Positions 38,005 through 47,051 of a stretch of DNA of 63,998 nucleotides are shown here, piece after piece. Position 1 is the stretch's first letter. Each line of letters starts with the position of its first letter. The notes beneath the pieces are model-generated. The model did not search any database, was not told where the DNA came from, and worked only from the letters and a program-made list of their open reading frames with translations. Source of the stretch: Saccharopolyspora sp. NFXS83 (lineage in GTDB: Bacteria > Actinomycetota > Actinomycetes > Mycobacteriales > Pseudonocardiaceae); NCBI RefSeq assembly GCF_026241095.1, contig NZ_JAPFGB010000037.1, positions 1 to 63,998 on the forward strand, read 5' to 3'. The translations under genes and the position numbers were made by a program.

Positions 38005-40293
38005 TTGACCAGCACCATCGGATCCACCGTGCTCGGATATCCCAGGATCGGACCGAACCGGGAACTGAAGCGCGCACTGGAGAACTACTGGAAGTCCCGC
38101 ATCGGCGAGGCGGAGCTGCGCGAAGTCGCCCGCACGCTGCGCACCGACACGTGGCGCGCGCTGCGCGCCGCCGGTCTGGACTCCGTGCCGGGGAACACTT
38201 CCTCCTACTACGACCAGGTTCTCGACGCCGCCGTCACCTTCGGCGCGGTACCGCCCCGCTTCGCGGAACTGGAGCTGAACCCGCTCGACACCTACTTCGC
38301 GATGGCGCGCGGCGTGGAATCCGCGCCGCCGCTGGAGATGACGAAGTGGTTCGACACGAACTACCACTACATCGTTCCGGAGATCGGCCCGGAGACCACC
38401 TTCCGGCTGTCCGACCGGACAGTGGTGGACCAGTACGACGAGGCCGCTGAGCTGGGTGTCACGACCCGTCCGGTCGTGGTCGGCCCGCTGACGTTCCTGC
38501 TGCTGTCGAAGCCGCAGGACGGTGCGCCCGCGTCGTTCCGGCCGCTGGACAAGGTCGACGAGCTCGTCTCGGCCTACGCGGAACTGCTGGGCGAGCTGCA
38601 CCGCGCCGGTGTGGAGTGGGTCCAGCTGGACGAACCTGCGTTCGCCGCGGACCGCTCGCAGGCCGACCTGGACGCGCTGCGCGCCGCGTACCGCGAGCTC
38701 GGTGAGCTCGCGGAGCGGCCGAAGATCCTGGTCGCCTCCTACTTCGGCGACCTCGGCGACGCGCTGGGCGTGCTGGCGTCGTCGCCGGTCGAGGCGCTCG
38801 GCGTGGACCTCGTCGCCGGGGAACGCACCATCGACGAACTGCCGTCGACCTCCGGGCTGCGGGACAAGACGCTGGTCGCGGGCCTGGTCGACGGCCGCAA
38901 CATCTGGCGCACCGACCTGGACGAGGCGTTGACGAAGGCGGCGACGCTGCTGGGCCTCGCGGGCGACGTGGCCGTGAGCACCTCGTGCTCGCTGCTGCAC
39001 GTGCCCTACGACGTCGAAGCCGAGACCGACATCGACCCGCAGGTCAAGTCGTGGCTGGCGTTCGCGGTGCAGAAGGTCGACGAGGTCGTCGTCCTCGACC
39101 GCGCGCTGCACCAGGGCCGCGACTCGGTGTCCGAGCAGCTGGACGGCGGTCGCCGGCGCATCGCGGACCGGGCGAACGCCGAACGGGTGCGCAACAACCG
39201 GGTGCAGGCCCGGCTCACCTCGCTCAACCCCGAGCACGCCCGGCGCGGGGACTACGCGAAGCGGCTCGCCGCGCAGCAGAAGTCGCTGCGCCTGCCGCCG
39301 CTGCCGACGACGACGATCGGCTCGTTCCCGCAGACCACCGACGTGCGCAGAGCTCGTGCGGCACTGCGCTCCGGCAGCATCGACCAAGCCATCTACGAGC
39401 AGCGGATGCGGGACGAGATCGAACGCGTCATCCGGTTGCAGGAAGATCTGGGACTCGACGTGCTGGTGCACGGCGAGCCGGAGCGCAACGACATGGTGCA
39501 GTATTTCTCCGAGCACATGGACGGGTTCGTGAGCACCCACAACGGCTGGGTGCAGTCCTACGGGTCGCGCTGCGTGCGCCCGCCGATCCTGTTCGGCGAC
39601 GTGTCCCGGCCCGAGCCGATCACGGTGCGCTGGGCGAAGTACGCGCAGCAGCTCACCGAGAAGCCGGTGAAGGGCATGCTGACCGGGCCGGTCACCATCC
39701 TCGCCTGGTCGTTCGTGCGCGACGACCAGCCGCTGGGCGACACCGCCCGGCAGGTCGCGCTCGCCATCCGGGACGAGGTCAAGGACCTGGAGAACGCGGG
39801 CATCCGGGTGATCCAGGTCGACGAGCCCGCGCTGCGCGAACTGCTGCCGCTGCGTTCCGCCGCGCACCAGGCCTACCTGGACTGGGCGGTGGAATCGTTC
39901 CGCCTCGCCACCTCCGGCATCGCCGAGAGCACCCAGATCCACACCCACCTGTGCTACTCGGAGTTCGGCGACGTGATCAACGCGATCGTGGAGCTGGACG
40001 CGGACGTGACCAGCATCGAGGCGGCCCGGTCCCGCATGGAGGTCCTCGACGACCTCAACGAGGTCGGGTTCGCCCGCGGCGTCGGGCCGGGCGTGTACGA
40101 CATCCACTCGCCGCGCGTCCCGGAGGCCGGCGAGGTCGCGGAACTGCTGAAGGCGGCGCTGGCCGCGGTGCCCGCGCGACGCCTGTGGGTCAACCCCGAC
40201 TGCGGTCTCAAGACCCGCGGCTACGCGGAGGTGGAGACCGCCCTCAAGAACGTGATCAGCGCGACGGAGGCCGTGCGCCCGGCCTCCGGCTGA
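38005..40293 (+). CDS. metE: Cobalamin-independent methionine synthase
   Basis: TTG 38005 follows GAGGAG; 762 residues is the normal MetE length. The N-terminal half has [20 protein letters not shown]. The C-terminal catalytic half has [50 protein letters not shown], and zinc ligands in [12 protein letters not shown] (His about 647, Cys about 650) and NPDCGLKTR (Cys about 732). It transfers a methyl group from methyltetrahydrofolate polyglutamate to homocysteine. A B12 riboswitch controls it. Confidence 0.97.
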   Translation: MTSTIGSTVLGYPRIGPNRELKRALENYWKSRIGEAELREVARTLRTDTWRALRAAGLDSVPGNTSSYYDQVLDAAVTFGAVPPRFAELELNPLDTYFAMARGVESAPPLEMTKWFDTNYHYIVPEIGPETTFRLSDRTVVDQYDEAAELGVTTRPVVVGPLTFLLLSKPQDGAPASFRPLDKVDELVSAYAELLGELHRAGVEWVQLDEPAFAADRSQADLDALRAAYRELGELAERPKILVASYFGDLGDALGVLASSPVEALGVDLVAGERTIDELPSTSGLRDKTLVAGLVDGRNIWRTDLDEALTKAATLLGLAGDVAVSTSCSLLHVPYDVEAETDIDPQVKSWLAFAVQKVDEVVVLDRALHQGRDSVSEQLDGGRRRIADRANAERVRNNRVQARLTSLNPEHARRGDYAKRLAAQQKSLRLPPLPTTTIGSFPQTTDVRRARAALRSGSIDQAIYEQRMRDEIERVIRLQEDLGLDVLVHGEPERNDMVQYFSEHMDGFVSTHNGWVQSYGSRCVRPPILFGDVSRPEPITVRWAKYAQQLTEKPVKGMLTGPVTILAWSFVRDDQPLGDTARQVALAIRDEVKDLENAGIRVIQVDEPALRELLPLRSAAHQAYLDWAVESFRLATSGIAESTQIHTHLCYSEFGDVINAIVELDADVTSIEAARSRMEVLDDLNEVGFARGVGPGVYDIHSPRVPEAGEVAELLKAALAAVPARRLWVNPDCGLKTRGYAEVETALKNVISATEAVRPASG

Positions 40294-40352
40294 TCCGAAG
40301 CCGGGGGCGGTAGTCGCTTCCCACCGCTCCCGCCCCCGGCACCCCCTCGTGC

Positions 40353-40381
40353 GGCCCGTCCGGCCAGTGGCCGGACGGGCC
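40353..40381 (+). terminator. Strong bidirectional hairpin between metE and the TetR gene
   Basis: A perfect 14-bp inverted repeat (GGCCCGTCCGGCCA and complement) with one central base, preceded by a second GC-rich inverted pair at about 40303-40340. It lies between two convergent genes and can stop transcription from both. Confidence 0.75.
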
Positions 40382-40421
40382 GTTCACCTTCCGCGCCGCT
40401 CGGCCCCGGACGGGTGGTCGT

Positions 40422-41042
40422 TCACCCGGTTCGCGGGTCGGCGCCGGGCGGAATCTCCAGCCATCGCAGCGCTTCGTCGGTCGCGGCCACGGCATCGCCC
40501 CGCGCCCCGCCCTCGCTCCAGGCGACGAGCGCCGCGAACGTCGCCGCCTGGTAGCCGCTCGCGATAGCCGTCGCGGTCGCCCGGGTGATCTCGGGGACGC
40601 GCCCGGCGATGTAACCGGCCAACTCCTCGATCCACGGCCGGTACGCGGCCCCGGCGGAACCGGCGATCTCTTCCTGCGCGTAGACGACGCGCACCCAGTC
40701 GACACCGGCGGAAGCCAGCATCGGGTCGTGCGACACCGACGCCAGGACGCTCCGCCGGACCGCGTCGCTGACGGGGAGATCGTCCGGCGTGGCGCGCAAC
40801 GCCTCGCGGAGCCGTTTCGTCGCCGCCGGCACGCCGACCCACGCGATCTCGGACTTGCGGGAGAAGTGCCGGACGAGCGTGCGCACGCTGACCCCGGTCG
40901 CGTCCGCTATGTCGCCCCAACCGACCGCGTCGTAGCCGTGCGCGGTCCAGAGCCGGAACGTGGCCGTGGCGACGGCACCGCGATCGAGCACCGTCGGGCG
41001 ACCGCGGCGGGGAGCGGGACCGCCCGCATCGGTGGTGGACAT
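40422..41042 (-). CDS. TetR family transcriptional regulator
   Basis: ATG 41042 gives 206 residues. The N-terminal helix-turn-helix reads TATFRLWTAHGYDAVGWGDIADATGVSVRTLVRHFSRKSEI, a TetR pattern; the rest is a helical ligand domain. It is divergent from an SDR gene and a flavin oxidoreductase gene, which are its likely targets. The 92-base gap contains an AT-rich stretch (ACCATTGTTTTTGTCTCG) where the promoters should lie. The ligand is unknown. Confidence 0.85.
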   Translation of the reverse strand: MSTTDAGGPAPRRGRPTVLDRGAVATATFRLWTAHGYDAVGWGDIADATGVSVRTLVRHFSRKSEIAWVGVPAATKRLREALRATPDDLPVSDAVRRSVLASVSHDPMLASAGVDWVRVVYAQEEIAGSAGAAYRPWIEELAGYIAGRVPEITRATATAIASGYQAATFAALVAWSEGGARGDAVAATDEALRWLEIPPGADPRTG

Positions 41043-41134
41043 CGCCCGGAGGATAGCCGAACCATTGTTTTTGTCTCGATAAGCCAATAAGGTCGAGGCG
41101 TCGTCGCACCTCAGCCAGGCGAGGAAGGTGGACC

Positions 41135-41998
41135 ATGGGCGTTCATGCCGTGACCGGATCCGCGTCCGGCATGGGGAAAGCCGCCGCCGACAAGCTTCGC
41201 TCCGCGGGCCACACCGTCATCGGGGTCGACATCGAGGAAGCGGACGTCACCGCCGACCTCGCGACACCGGAAGGCCGACGCGCGGCGGCGAACGGCGTGC
41301 TGCAGGCGGCGGGCGGTCGCCTCCACGGAGCCGTCCTCGCCGCAGGGCTGGCACCGGCGCCCGGCAGCGGGCCAAGGATCGCCCAGGTCAACTACCTCGG
41401 CGTCGTCGAGCTGCTCGAAGCCTGGCGCCCCGCTCTCGCCGCGGCGGACAAGGCCAAGGTGGTCGCGTTCTCGAGCAACGCCACGACGACCACACCGCTG
41501 GTCCCGCGCCGCACGATCACCGCCTTCCTCGACGGCGACCCGGAGAAGGCGATGCGCAGCGTCAAGCACTTCGGCAGGGCGGCCCCGCTGATGATCTACG
41601 CCGCGTCGAAGCTCGCGGTGAGCCGCTGGGTGCGCCGCCACTCGGTGCTGCCCGAGTGGGCGGGCGCAGGCATCCGGCTCAACGCCCTCGCCCCCGGCGC
41701 GATCAGGACACCGATGATCGAGCGGCTGCTGTCGAGCCCGGCCGAGTCCAAGGCGGTCGAGTCGTTCCCCGTCCCCATCGGCGGCTACGGCGACACCTCG
41801 CAGCTGGGCGACTGGGTGGTCTTCATGCTCTCCGACGCCGCGGACTTCCTCGTCGGCAGCGTCGTGTTCGTCGACGGCGGATCGGACGCCTACTTCCGGC
41901 CGGATTCCTGGCCACGCCCCGGGCGGCTGCGAGAACTCGCCGGCTACCTCCGCAAGCTGAAGCCCTCCGACGCGCGAAAGCCCCGCGCCGCTCCGTGA
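41135..41998 (+). CDS. Short-chain dehydrogenase/reductase
   Basis: 287 residues. The cofactor loop reads TGSASGMGKAAADKL near the N-terminus; an NAD-type Asp follows (VIGVDIEEADV). The active site is VAFSSN and YAASKLAVSRW (Tyr-x3-Lys). GAIRTPM and FVDGGSDAYF are also typical. A clear GAGGAAGG precedes the ATG. It is divergent from a TetR gene and followed by an Old Yellow Enzyme relative, suggesting a small reductive catabolic unit for steroid-, terpene- or enone-like substrates (inference). Confidence 0.87.
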   Translation: MGVHAVTGSASGMGKAAADKLRSAGHTVIGVDIEEADVTADLATPEGRRAAANGVLQAAGGRLHGAVLAAGLAPAPGSGPRIAQVNYLGVVELLEAWRPALAAADKAKVVAFSSNATTTTPLVPRRTITAFLDGDPEKAMRSVKHFGRAAPLMIYAASKLAVSRWVRRHSVLPEWAGAGIRLNALAPGAIRTPMIERLLSSPAESKAVESFPVPIGGYGDTSQLGDWVVFMLSDAADFLVGSVVFVDGGSDAYFRPDSWPRPGRLRELAGYLRKLKPSDARKPRAAP

Positions 41999-42123
41999 CC
42001 CGTCCACGGCGGCGCGAGCTCCGGCTTGCTCGTCCCGCCCGACGCGCGGGTGCTCGGCCGGGACGGCGGGACCGCCCGGATCGGCGAACCACCGGCAAAC
42101 CCCATCGGTTCGAGGAGGAGACG

Positions 42124-43356
42124 ATGCCTCAGCACTCCGCAGCACACCGCGCGCCGGACGTGTTCGCACCTGCCGCGCTCGGGCCCGTGAGGCTGCGCAA
42201 CCGCACCATCAAAGCCGCGACGTACGAGAAGCGGGCGCGCGGCGGTCTGGTCACCGATGCGCTCATCGATTTCCACGTCGCCCACGCCGCGGGCGGAGTC
42301 GGGATGACGACCGTGGCCTACTGCGCGGTCTCACCGGAGGGGCGGACCGACGGCCACCAGATCCACTGGCGCCCCGAAGCGCTGCCGGGACTGCGACGCC
42401 TCACCGACGCCGTGCACGCCGAAGGGGCCGCGGCGTCCGCGCAGATCGGACATTCGGGCCCGGTGGGCAACCCCTGGAGCACCGGCGGCCCCGCGCTGTC
42501 GCCCGGCCGGACCCTCAACCCGCTGACCATGCGCACCACACCGGCGACCCACCGCGACCTCGCGCGGATCGTCCGCGCGCACGGATCGGCGGCCCGGATG
42601 GCGATCGAGGCGGGATTCGACGCCGTCGAAGTGCACCTCGGGCACAACTACCTGGCGAGCTCCTTCCTGAGCCCCAAGCTCAACCGCCGCAAGGACGAGT
42701 ACGGCGGCCCGCTGCAGAACCGCGCGCGCCTCGCGCTCGAGATCACCCGCGCCGTGCGGGACGCGGTCGGCGACCGCATCGCGATCCTCGCGAAGCTGAA
42801 CATGGACGACGGCGTGCCCGGCGGTTTCTGGCTGGACGAGGCGGCCGTGGTGGCGCAGTGGCTCGAGCAGGAGGGCACGGTGGACGCGCTGGAGATGACC
42901 GTCGGCAGCTCCCTGCTCAACCCCATGTACCTGTTCCGAGGTGACGCCCCGGTGCACGATTTCGCCGCGCACCTTCCGGAGCCGATCAGGAGCGGTGTCA
43001 AGATCGCCGGCCCGCGCTTCCTCCGCGGCTACCCGTACGAGGACGGCTACCTGCTCGAAGACGCCCGCCAGATCCGCGCCGCGGTGGACCTCCCGCTGAT
43101 CCTCCTCGGGGGCGTCACCGGTCGCGACGTCATGGAACGGGCGATGGGCGAAGGTTTCCAGTTCGTCGCCATGGCACGCGCCTTGCTGCGCGAACCGGAC
43201 CTGATCAACCGGCTGCAGGAGCAACAGCGCACCCGTTCGTTGTGCAACCACAACAACAAGTGCATGACCACCATCTTCGGGCACGGCACCCGGTGCGTGC
43301 TGGCGCCTGCGCCGGACCGCGCAGCGCCCAGAGTTCCCCACGACGGCGCCGGTTGA
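42124..43356 (+). CDS. NADH:flavin oxidoreductase, Old Yellow Enzyme family
   Basis: ATG 42124 after GAGGAGGAG gives 410 residues. The TIM barrel shows LGPVRLRNRTIKAATYEKRA, AQIGHSG, AGFDAVEVHLGHNYLASSFLSPKLNRRKDEYGG, LPLILLGGVTGRDVMERAMGEGFQFVAMARALLREPDL. It binds FMN and reduces activated C=C bonds. The C-terminal LCNHNNKCM and RCVL recall the Fe-S Cys set of dienoyl-CoA reductases, but the pattern is incomplete and no second flavin domain follows. Cotranscribed with the SDR upstream. Confidence 0.87.
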   Translation: MPQHSAAHRAPDVFAPAALGPVRLRNRTIKAATYEKRARGGLVTDALIDFHVAHAAGGVGMTTVAYCAVSPEGRTDGHQIHWRPEALPGLRRLTDAVHAEGAAASAQIGHSGPVGNPWSTGGPALSPGRTLNPLTMRTTPATHRDLARIVRAHGSAARMAIEAGFDAVEVHLGHNYLASSFLSPKLNRRKDEYGGPLQNRARLALEITRAVRDAVGDRIAILAKLNMDDGVPGGFWLDEAAVVAQWLEQEGTVDALEMTVGSSLLNPMYLFRGDAPVHDFAAHLPEPIRSGVKIAGPRFLRGYPYEDGYLLEDARQIRAAVDLPLILLGGVTGRDVMERAMGEGFQFVAMARALLREPDLINRLQEQQRTRSLCNHNNKCMTTIFGHGTRCVLAPAPDRAAPRVPHDGAG

Positions 43357-43625
43357 ACGAGCGCTCCGCCCCACCGGTCCGGCGCGGCACGTGGAGATGG
43401 GGTCACTTTTGCACTACGTCTGCGCGGGGGACGGGTTCGTCCCGTTCACCGAGGCGGGGAGGTCCGCGTAGCGCGGGGCGGTCCTCGAATCACCAGCGTC
43501 CGAGAATTCACTTGTCGCACAACGACATTCGCCCACCAAGGTCATCGTCTCGGCCGGTGTCCACAACCCCGGAGCTCCCCTGATGACCCGCCGGAGGCCA
43601 CCGTGCAGGCGGTTAGGGTGAGCAA

Positions 43626-44246
43626 GTGCCTGGGGAGCCTTGGAATCACAACGTGCACTACCACCCGCTCGTGCTCGACGCGGTGCCCGACGACTGCGGC
43701 AGCGCGCTGGACATCGGCTGCGGCGATGGGACGCTGGTGCGCAAGCTCGCGGCCAAGACCAGGCGCGTCACCGGGATCGACCGCTCCCGCTCGATGATCC
43801 GGGAAGCCCGCAAGGCCACCACCGATCTCACCAATGCATCCTTTGTGGACAGTGATTTCGTGGATTTCGAAGCGAAGGCGCGCGACGGCGAGTACGGATT
43901 CATCTGCTGCGTGGCCTCGCTGCACCACATCGACTTCGCCTCGGCGCTCACCGGGATGGCGCGGATGCTCGCTCCCGACGGCTCGCTGGTGGTCATCGGC
44001 CTGGCCCGGCACCACACGCCGTTGGACTGGGCGGTGGACTTCGCCGCGATCCCGGCGCAACGCGTGCTCGCCCGCCGCCACGGCGGAGCCACCGAGCCGC
44101 CCGGCATGCCCACCCAAGAGCCCACGATGACCTGGGACGACGTGCGCCGCACGGCACAAGTGCTACTCCCCGGCTCCCGCTACCGCCGCCTGCTGCTCTG
44201 GCGCTACTCCCTCACCTGGCAGAAGCCCGCGGCCACACGCCGCTGA
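43626..44246 (+). CDS. Class I SAM-dependent methyltransferase
   Basis: GTG 43626 gives 206 residues. Motif I is SALDIGCGDGTLVRKLA, an acidic residue follows in VTGIDRSRSM, and later come VDSDFVDF and GFICCVASLHHIDFASALTGMARMLAPDGSLVVIG. This is the small-molecule methyltransferase fold with a C-terminal extension rich in Arg. The substrate is unknown. Its stop overlaps the edge of hairpin repeat copy A. Confidence 0.8.
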   Translation: MPGEPWNHNVHYHPLVLDAVPDDCGSALDIGCGDGTLVRKLAAKTRRVTGIDRSRSMIREARKATTDLTNASFVDSDFVDFEAKARDGEYGFICCVASLHHIDFASALTGMARMLAPDGSLVVIGLARHHTPLDWAVDFAAIPAQRVLARRHGGATEPPGMPTQEPTMTWDDVRRTAQVLLPGSRYRRLLLWRYSLTWQKPAATRR

Positions 44247-44247
44247 A

Positions 44248-44294
44248 GTGAACGGACCGTTCGCCCGATCCCGTTGGACGAACGGTCCGTTCAC
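44248..44294 (+). repeat. 47-bp hairpin repeat, copy A
   Basis: Arms GTGAACGGACCGTTCG and CGAACGGTCCGTTCAC are perfect 16-bp complements, around an inner CCGA/TTGG pair and a five-base loop TCCCG. It lies between convergent genes (methyltransferase, MarR). It is one of eight family members in this window. Confidence 0.85.
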
Positions 44295-44313
44295 TTCGAC
44301 AGGTCGGTGCGGG

Positions 44314-44763
44314 TCAGGTTCGGGCGGTGACGCGGTGGAAGGCGTCGACCAGGTCGCTGAGCTCCGGCACCTGTTCGGCTTCGGCGAGGGACTTCTCCAG
44401 CGCCGCGTCGTGGGCGGGGCGGGCCTGCTCCAGCAGGGCGCGGCCTTCGTCGGTGAGCTCGGTGTAGATGCCGCGGCGGTCGTCCTTGCACAGGATGCGG
44501 GCGAGCAGGCCGCGGTCTTCGAGCCTGGTCACGAGCCTGGTCGTGGCGCTGCCGCTGAGCGCGGCGGCGCGGCTGAGCTGCTGCATCCGCATGTGCCAGC
44601 CGTCCTGGCGGCTGAGCGCGTCGAGCACGGTGTACTCGACGACGGACAGCCCGTGGCCGGTGCTGAGCGCTTTCTCCAGCGCCGTCTCCAGCATTCCGTG
44701 CAGCGCGGCGAGCGTGCGCCAGCCTTGCGCGCGTACTTCGACCGCGTCGTCGGCGATACCCAC
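44314..44763 (-). CDS. MarR family transcriptional regulator
   Basis: GTG 44763 with AGGAGG seven bases upstream gives 149 residues. The winged helix reads LSVVEYTVLDALSRQDGWHMRMQQLSRAAALSGSATTRLVTRLEDRGLLARILCKDDRRGIYTELTDEGRALLEQ. MarR proteins bind DNA as dimers and release on ligand binding. It is divergent from an SDR gene; paired 15-bp direct repeats lie between them. Confidence 0.88.
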   Translation of the reverse strand: MGIADDAVEVRAQGWRTLAALHGMLETALEKALSTGHGLSVVEYTVLDALSRQDGWHMRMQQLSRAAALSGSATTRLVTRLEDRGLLARILCKDDRRGIYTELTDEGRALLEQARPAHDAALEKSLAEAEQVPELSDLVDAFHRVTART

Positions 44764-44842
44764 TCGCACACCTCCTACCGGTGACCCACCGTCGCCGGTG
44801 AGCTCGATCTCCCGGACCAGCCTAGCAGCTTGCGCAGATATC

Positions 44843-44878
44843 AAGCGCATGCAACTATTTACCAAGCGTGCGCAACTA
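44843..44878. promoter_or_regulatory. Paired 15-bp direct repeats in the MarR/SDR divergent gap
   Basis: AAGCGCATGCAACTA (44843-44857) and AAGCGTGCGCAACTA (44864-44878) are 13/15 identical and 21 bp apart, two helix turns. They are the best candidate operator for the adjacent MarR protein. The TATTTA between them could be a -10 element. Confidence 0.4.
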
Positions 44879-44972
44879 CCCGCTCAAGCGGGGTTCCGGC
44901 TCACGCACACTGCGCGTCGGGACGACCCGCGATGGGAACCCGACGGAAGACGCCACGAGAAAGCGAGCATCG

Positions 44973-45761
44973 ATGAACACCGACATGTCCGGCCGCACCG
45001 CGCTGGTCACCGGCTCCACCAGCGGAATCGGCCAGGCGATCGCCGCGAGCTTCGCCCGTGCCGGAGCCGACGTCGTGGTCAACGGCAGGTCCCGCGAACG
45101 GGTGGACGCCACCGTCGAGACCCTGCGCGCCGACACCGGCGGCACCGTGCGCGGGATCGCCGCGGACATCGGCACCGCGGCGGGAGCCGAGTCGCTCATC
45201 GCCGAACTGCCCGACGTGGACGTCCTGGTGAACAACGCCGGGATCTTCTCCGCCACCCCGGTGTTCGAGATCAGCGATGCCGAGTGGAGCCGGTTCTTCG
45301 AGGTCAACGTGCTGTCCGGAGTGCGCCTCGCCCGGCACTACGCACCTCGCATGGTCGAGCGGGGCTGGGGCCGGGTGATCTTCATCAGCAGCGAGTCCTC
45401 GATCTTCATCCCGACCGAGATGGTGCACTACGGGATGACCAAGACCGCCCAGCTCTCCGTGGCGCGCGGCATGGCCCAGGAGGTCAAGGGCACCGGAGTC
45501 ACCGTGAACAGCGTGCTGCCCGGCCCGACGCTCACCCCCGGCGTCGCCGAGTTCATCAGCAGCCGGGTCGGCGCCGACGTGCCGTTCGAGGAGGCCGAGC
45601 GCCGCTTCATCGCCGAGGAACGCCCGAGCTCCCTGCTGGGCAGGCTGATCCGACCGGAAGAAGTGGCGAACCTCGTGCTCTACGCGGGTTCCGAGGCGGG
45701 CTCGGCGACCACCGGCGCCGCGCTGCGCGTCGACGGCGGCGTCGCCCCGTCGCTGGCATGA
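44973..45761 (+). CDS. Short-chain dehydrogenase/reductase
   Basis: 262 residues. TALVTGSTSGIGQAIAASFARAGADVVVNGRS binds cofactor (Arg/Ser after the second strand suggests NADP). DVLVNNAGIFS, VIFISSESS, Tyr-x3-Lys in VHYGMTKTAQLSV and TGAALRVDGGV complete the classical SDR. Tolerance near the active site (ESSIFIPTEMVHYG) is usual. It is divergent from MarR, its likely regulator. Confidence 0.88.
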   Translation: MNTDMSGRTALVTGSTSGIGQAIAASFARAGADVVVNGRSRERVDATVETLRADTGGTVRGIAADIGTAAGAESLIAELPDVDVLVNNAGIFSATPVFEISDAEWSRFFEVNVLSGVRLARHYAPRMVERGWGRVIFISSESSIFIPTEMVHYGMTKTAQLSVARGMAQEVKGTGVTVNSVLPGPTLTPGVAEFISSRVGADVPFEEAERRFIAEERPSSLLGRLIRPEEVANLVLYAGSEAGSATTGAALRVDGGVAPSLA

Positions 45762-45806
45762 GCGCGGTGCGGGGCTCGCGGACGGGCGCGGGCCCCGCAC
45801 CGGACG

Positions 45807-46775
45807 TCAGGCAGCCGCGCGGTACTCGGCGAGGAACGGGCGCACGGCGGCCAGCATGCCCGCCGCGTCCTCCTCGGGGACGTAGTGCCCGGCGCCGGGC
45901 AGCACCACGCTGGTGACGTCCTCGGCGACCGCCCCGAACTCGGCCGCCATGAGGTCGCCGACGGACTCCGAGCCCGCGATCGTCAGCAGCGGCAGGGTCA
46001 GTTTCGCCTTCTTGCGCAGCTGGTTCTGCTCGATGATCGCGTCGATGGCGCGGTAGTAGTCGAAGCTGGCCCGCAGCGCCTCCGGATCGCGCAATACGTC
46101 GACGTACACCTGGACGGCGTGCTCGGGAATCGCCGTCGACGTCGCCGCCTTCGTCGCGAACTGGTGGCGGGAGTAGATCTCCTCCCGCCCCTGGACCAGC
46201 CGCTCGTTCACGCCGACGGCGCGGTTGAAGTTGAAGTGCCACAGCAGATCGCTGGTCCGGCGGTCGGCCAGCAGCGGCGGCGAGGCGGACGGCCCCGGCA
46301 CGATCGCCTCGGAGAGCACTGCCCGCTCCAGCACCTCGGGGTGGTCCGCGGCCAGCGCGTAGCCGGTCCACACCCCGATGTCGTGGGCGACGAGCGCGAA
46401 CCGCTCGTGCCCCAGCGCGCGCATGAACGCCACGAGGTCGGCGGCCAGCGTCCCGGAGTCGTAGCCGGTCGCGGGCTTGTCGGTCAGGTTCACGCCGCGC
46501 GGATCGACGGCCACCGCGGAGAACCGCTCGGCGAGCTCCGGCAGCACGAATCGCCACTGGTACCAGCTCTGCGACCAGCCGCCGAGCACCAGCAGCGGTG
46601 GGCCGTCGCCACCCGCCAGGTAGTGCGACCGGAAGCCGTCGACCGTGACGTAGTGGTCGCGGAAGACATCGGTGAACCCCGCGGGCAATCGCGGCGCCGA
46701 GGCGACCGATCCGGCGCGCCCGCCGCCCTGCGCGACTGACCCGCCCGGCAGCGCACGCCGCGGGCGGCGCCGCAT
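45807..46775 (-). CDS. Alpha/beta hydrolase, epoxide hydrolase/haloalkane dehalogenase-like
   Basis: From ATG 46775 the protein is 322 residues; this ATG lacks a ribosome binding site and lies four bases from hairpin copy B, so a start further in (TTG before PAGFTDVF) is possible. Core motifs: YVTVDGFRSHYLAGGDGPPLLVLGGWSQSWYQWRFVLPEL, AVAVDPRGVNLTDKP, ALVAHDIGVWTGYALA with Asp in the nucleophile position as in epoxide hydrolases and dehalogenases, and VVLPGAGHYVPEEDA with the His. The substrate is unknown. Confidence 0.82.
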   Translation of the reverse strand: MRRRPRRALPGGSVAQGGGRAGSVASAPRLPAGFTDVFRDHYVTVDGFRSHYLAGGDGPPLLVLGGWSQSWYQWRFVLPELAERFSAVAVDPRGVNLTDKPATGYDSGTLAADLVAFMRALGHERFALVAHDIGVWTGYALAADHPEVLERAVLSEAIVPGPSASPPLLADRRTSDLLWHFNFNRAVGVNERLVQGREEIYSRHQFATKAATSTAIPEHAVQVYVDVLRDPEALRASFDYYRAIDAIIEQNQLRKKAKLTLPLLTIAGSESVGDLMAAEFGAVAEDVTSVVLPGAGHYVPEEDAAGMLAAVRPFLAEYRAAA

Positions 46776-46779
46776 CTGA

Positions 46780-46826
46780 GTGAACGGCCCCTTCGCCCAA
46801 TCCCCTTGGACAAACGGTCCGCTCAC
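46780..46826 (+). repeat. 47-bp hairpin repeat, copy B
   Basis: A diverged copy: left arm GTGAACGGCCCCTTCG, right arm CAAACGGTCCGCTCAC, inner CCAA/TTGG intact. It sits immediately before the hydrolase start in a divergent gap. Confidence 0.8.
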
Positions 46827-46862
46827 TCCATCCACCGAACGCACCCGGCACTCCCGAACCGA

Positions 46863-46909
46863 GCGAACGGCCCCTTCGCCCAATCCCCTTGGACAAACGG
46901 TCCGCTCAC
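46863..46909 (+). repeat. 47-bp hairpin repeat, copy C
   Basis: Nearly identical to copy B (GCGAAC at the left edge instead of GTGAAC) and 83 bp further on, sharing its diverged bases. B and C therefore look like a recent local duplication. Confidence 0.8.
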
Positions 46910-46989
46910 TCCGCTGGATCTTCGCGGCGTGCGGGGTTCGTCCGGCTGGGTGTGGGGTGGAGCGCTTTCGTTCTGTGGATTCTGACGCA

Positions 46990-47001
46990 GTGTTCAGACA
47001 C
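46990..47001 (+). promoter_or_regulatory. Crp-like site upstream of the Pycsar-type effector gene
   Basis: GTGTTCAGACAC fits GTG-N6-CAC, the actinobacterial Crp core, and is nearly palindromic. It lies 50 bases before the effector ATG at 47052. A Crp/Fnr gene is the next gene. Short sites arise by chance, so this is only a candidate. Confidence 0.3.
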
Positions 47002-47051
47002 GGAAGGTGATGAGCTGATCTCACCCCGAACTCACGGACACGGAGGAAGCC

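Noticed and set aside
40303-40381. Member of the 47-bp hairpin family after metE
   Set aside because: The sequence (GGCCCGTCCGGCCA arms) is unrelated to the family arms, so it was treated as an ordinary terminator.
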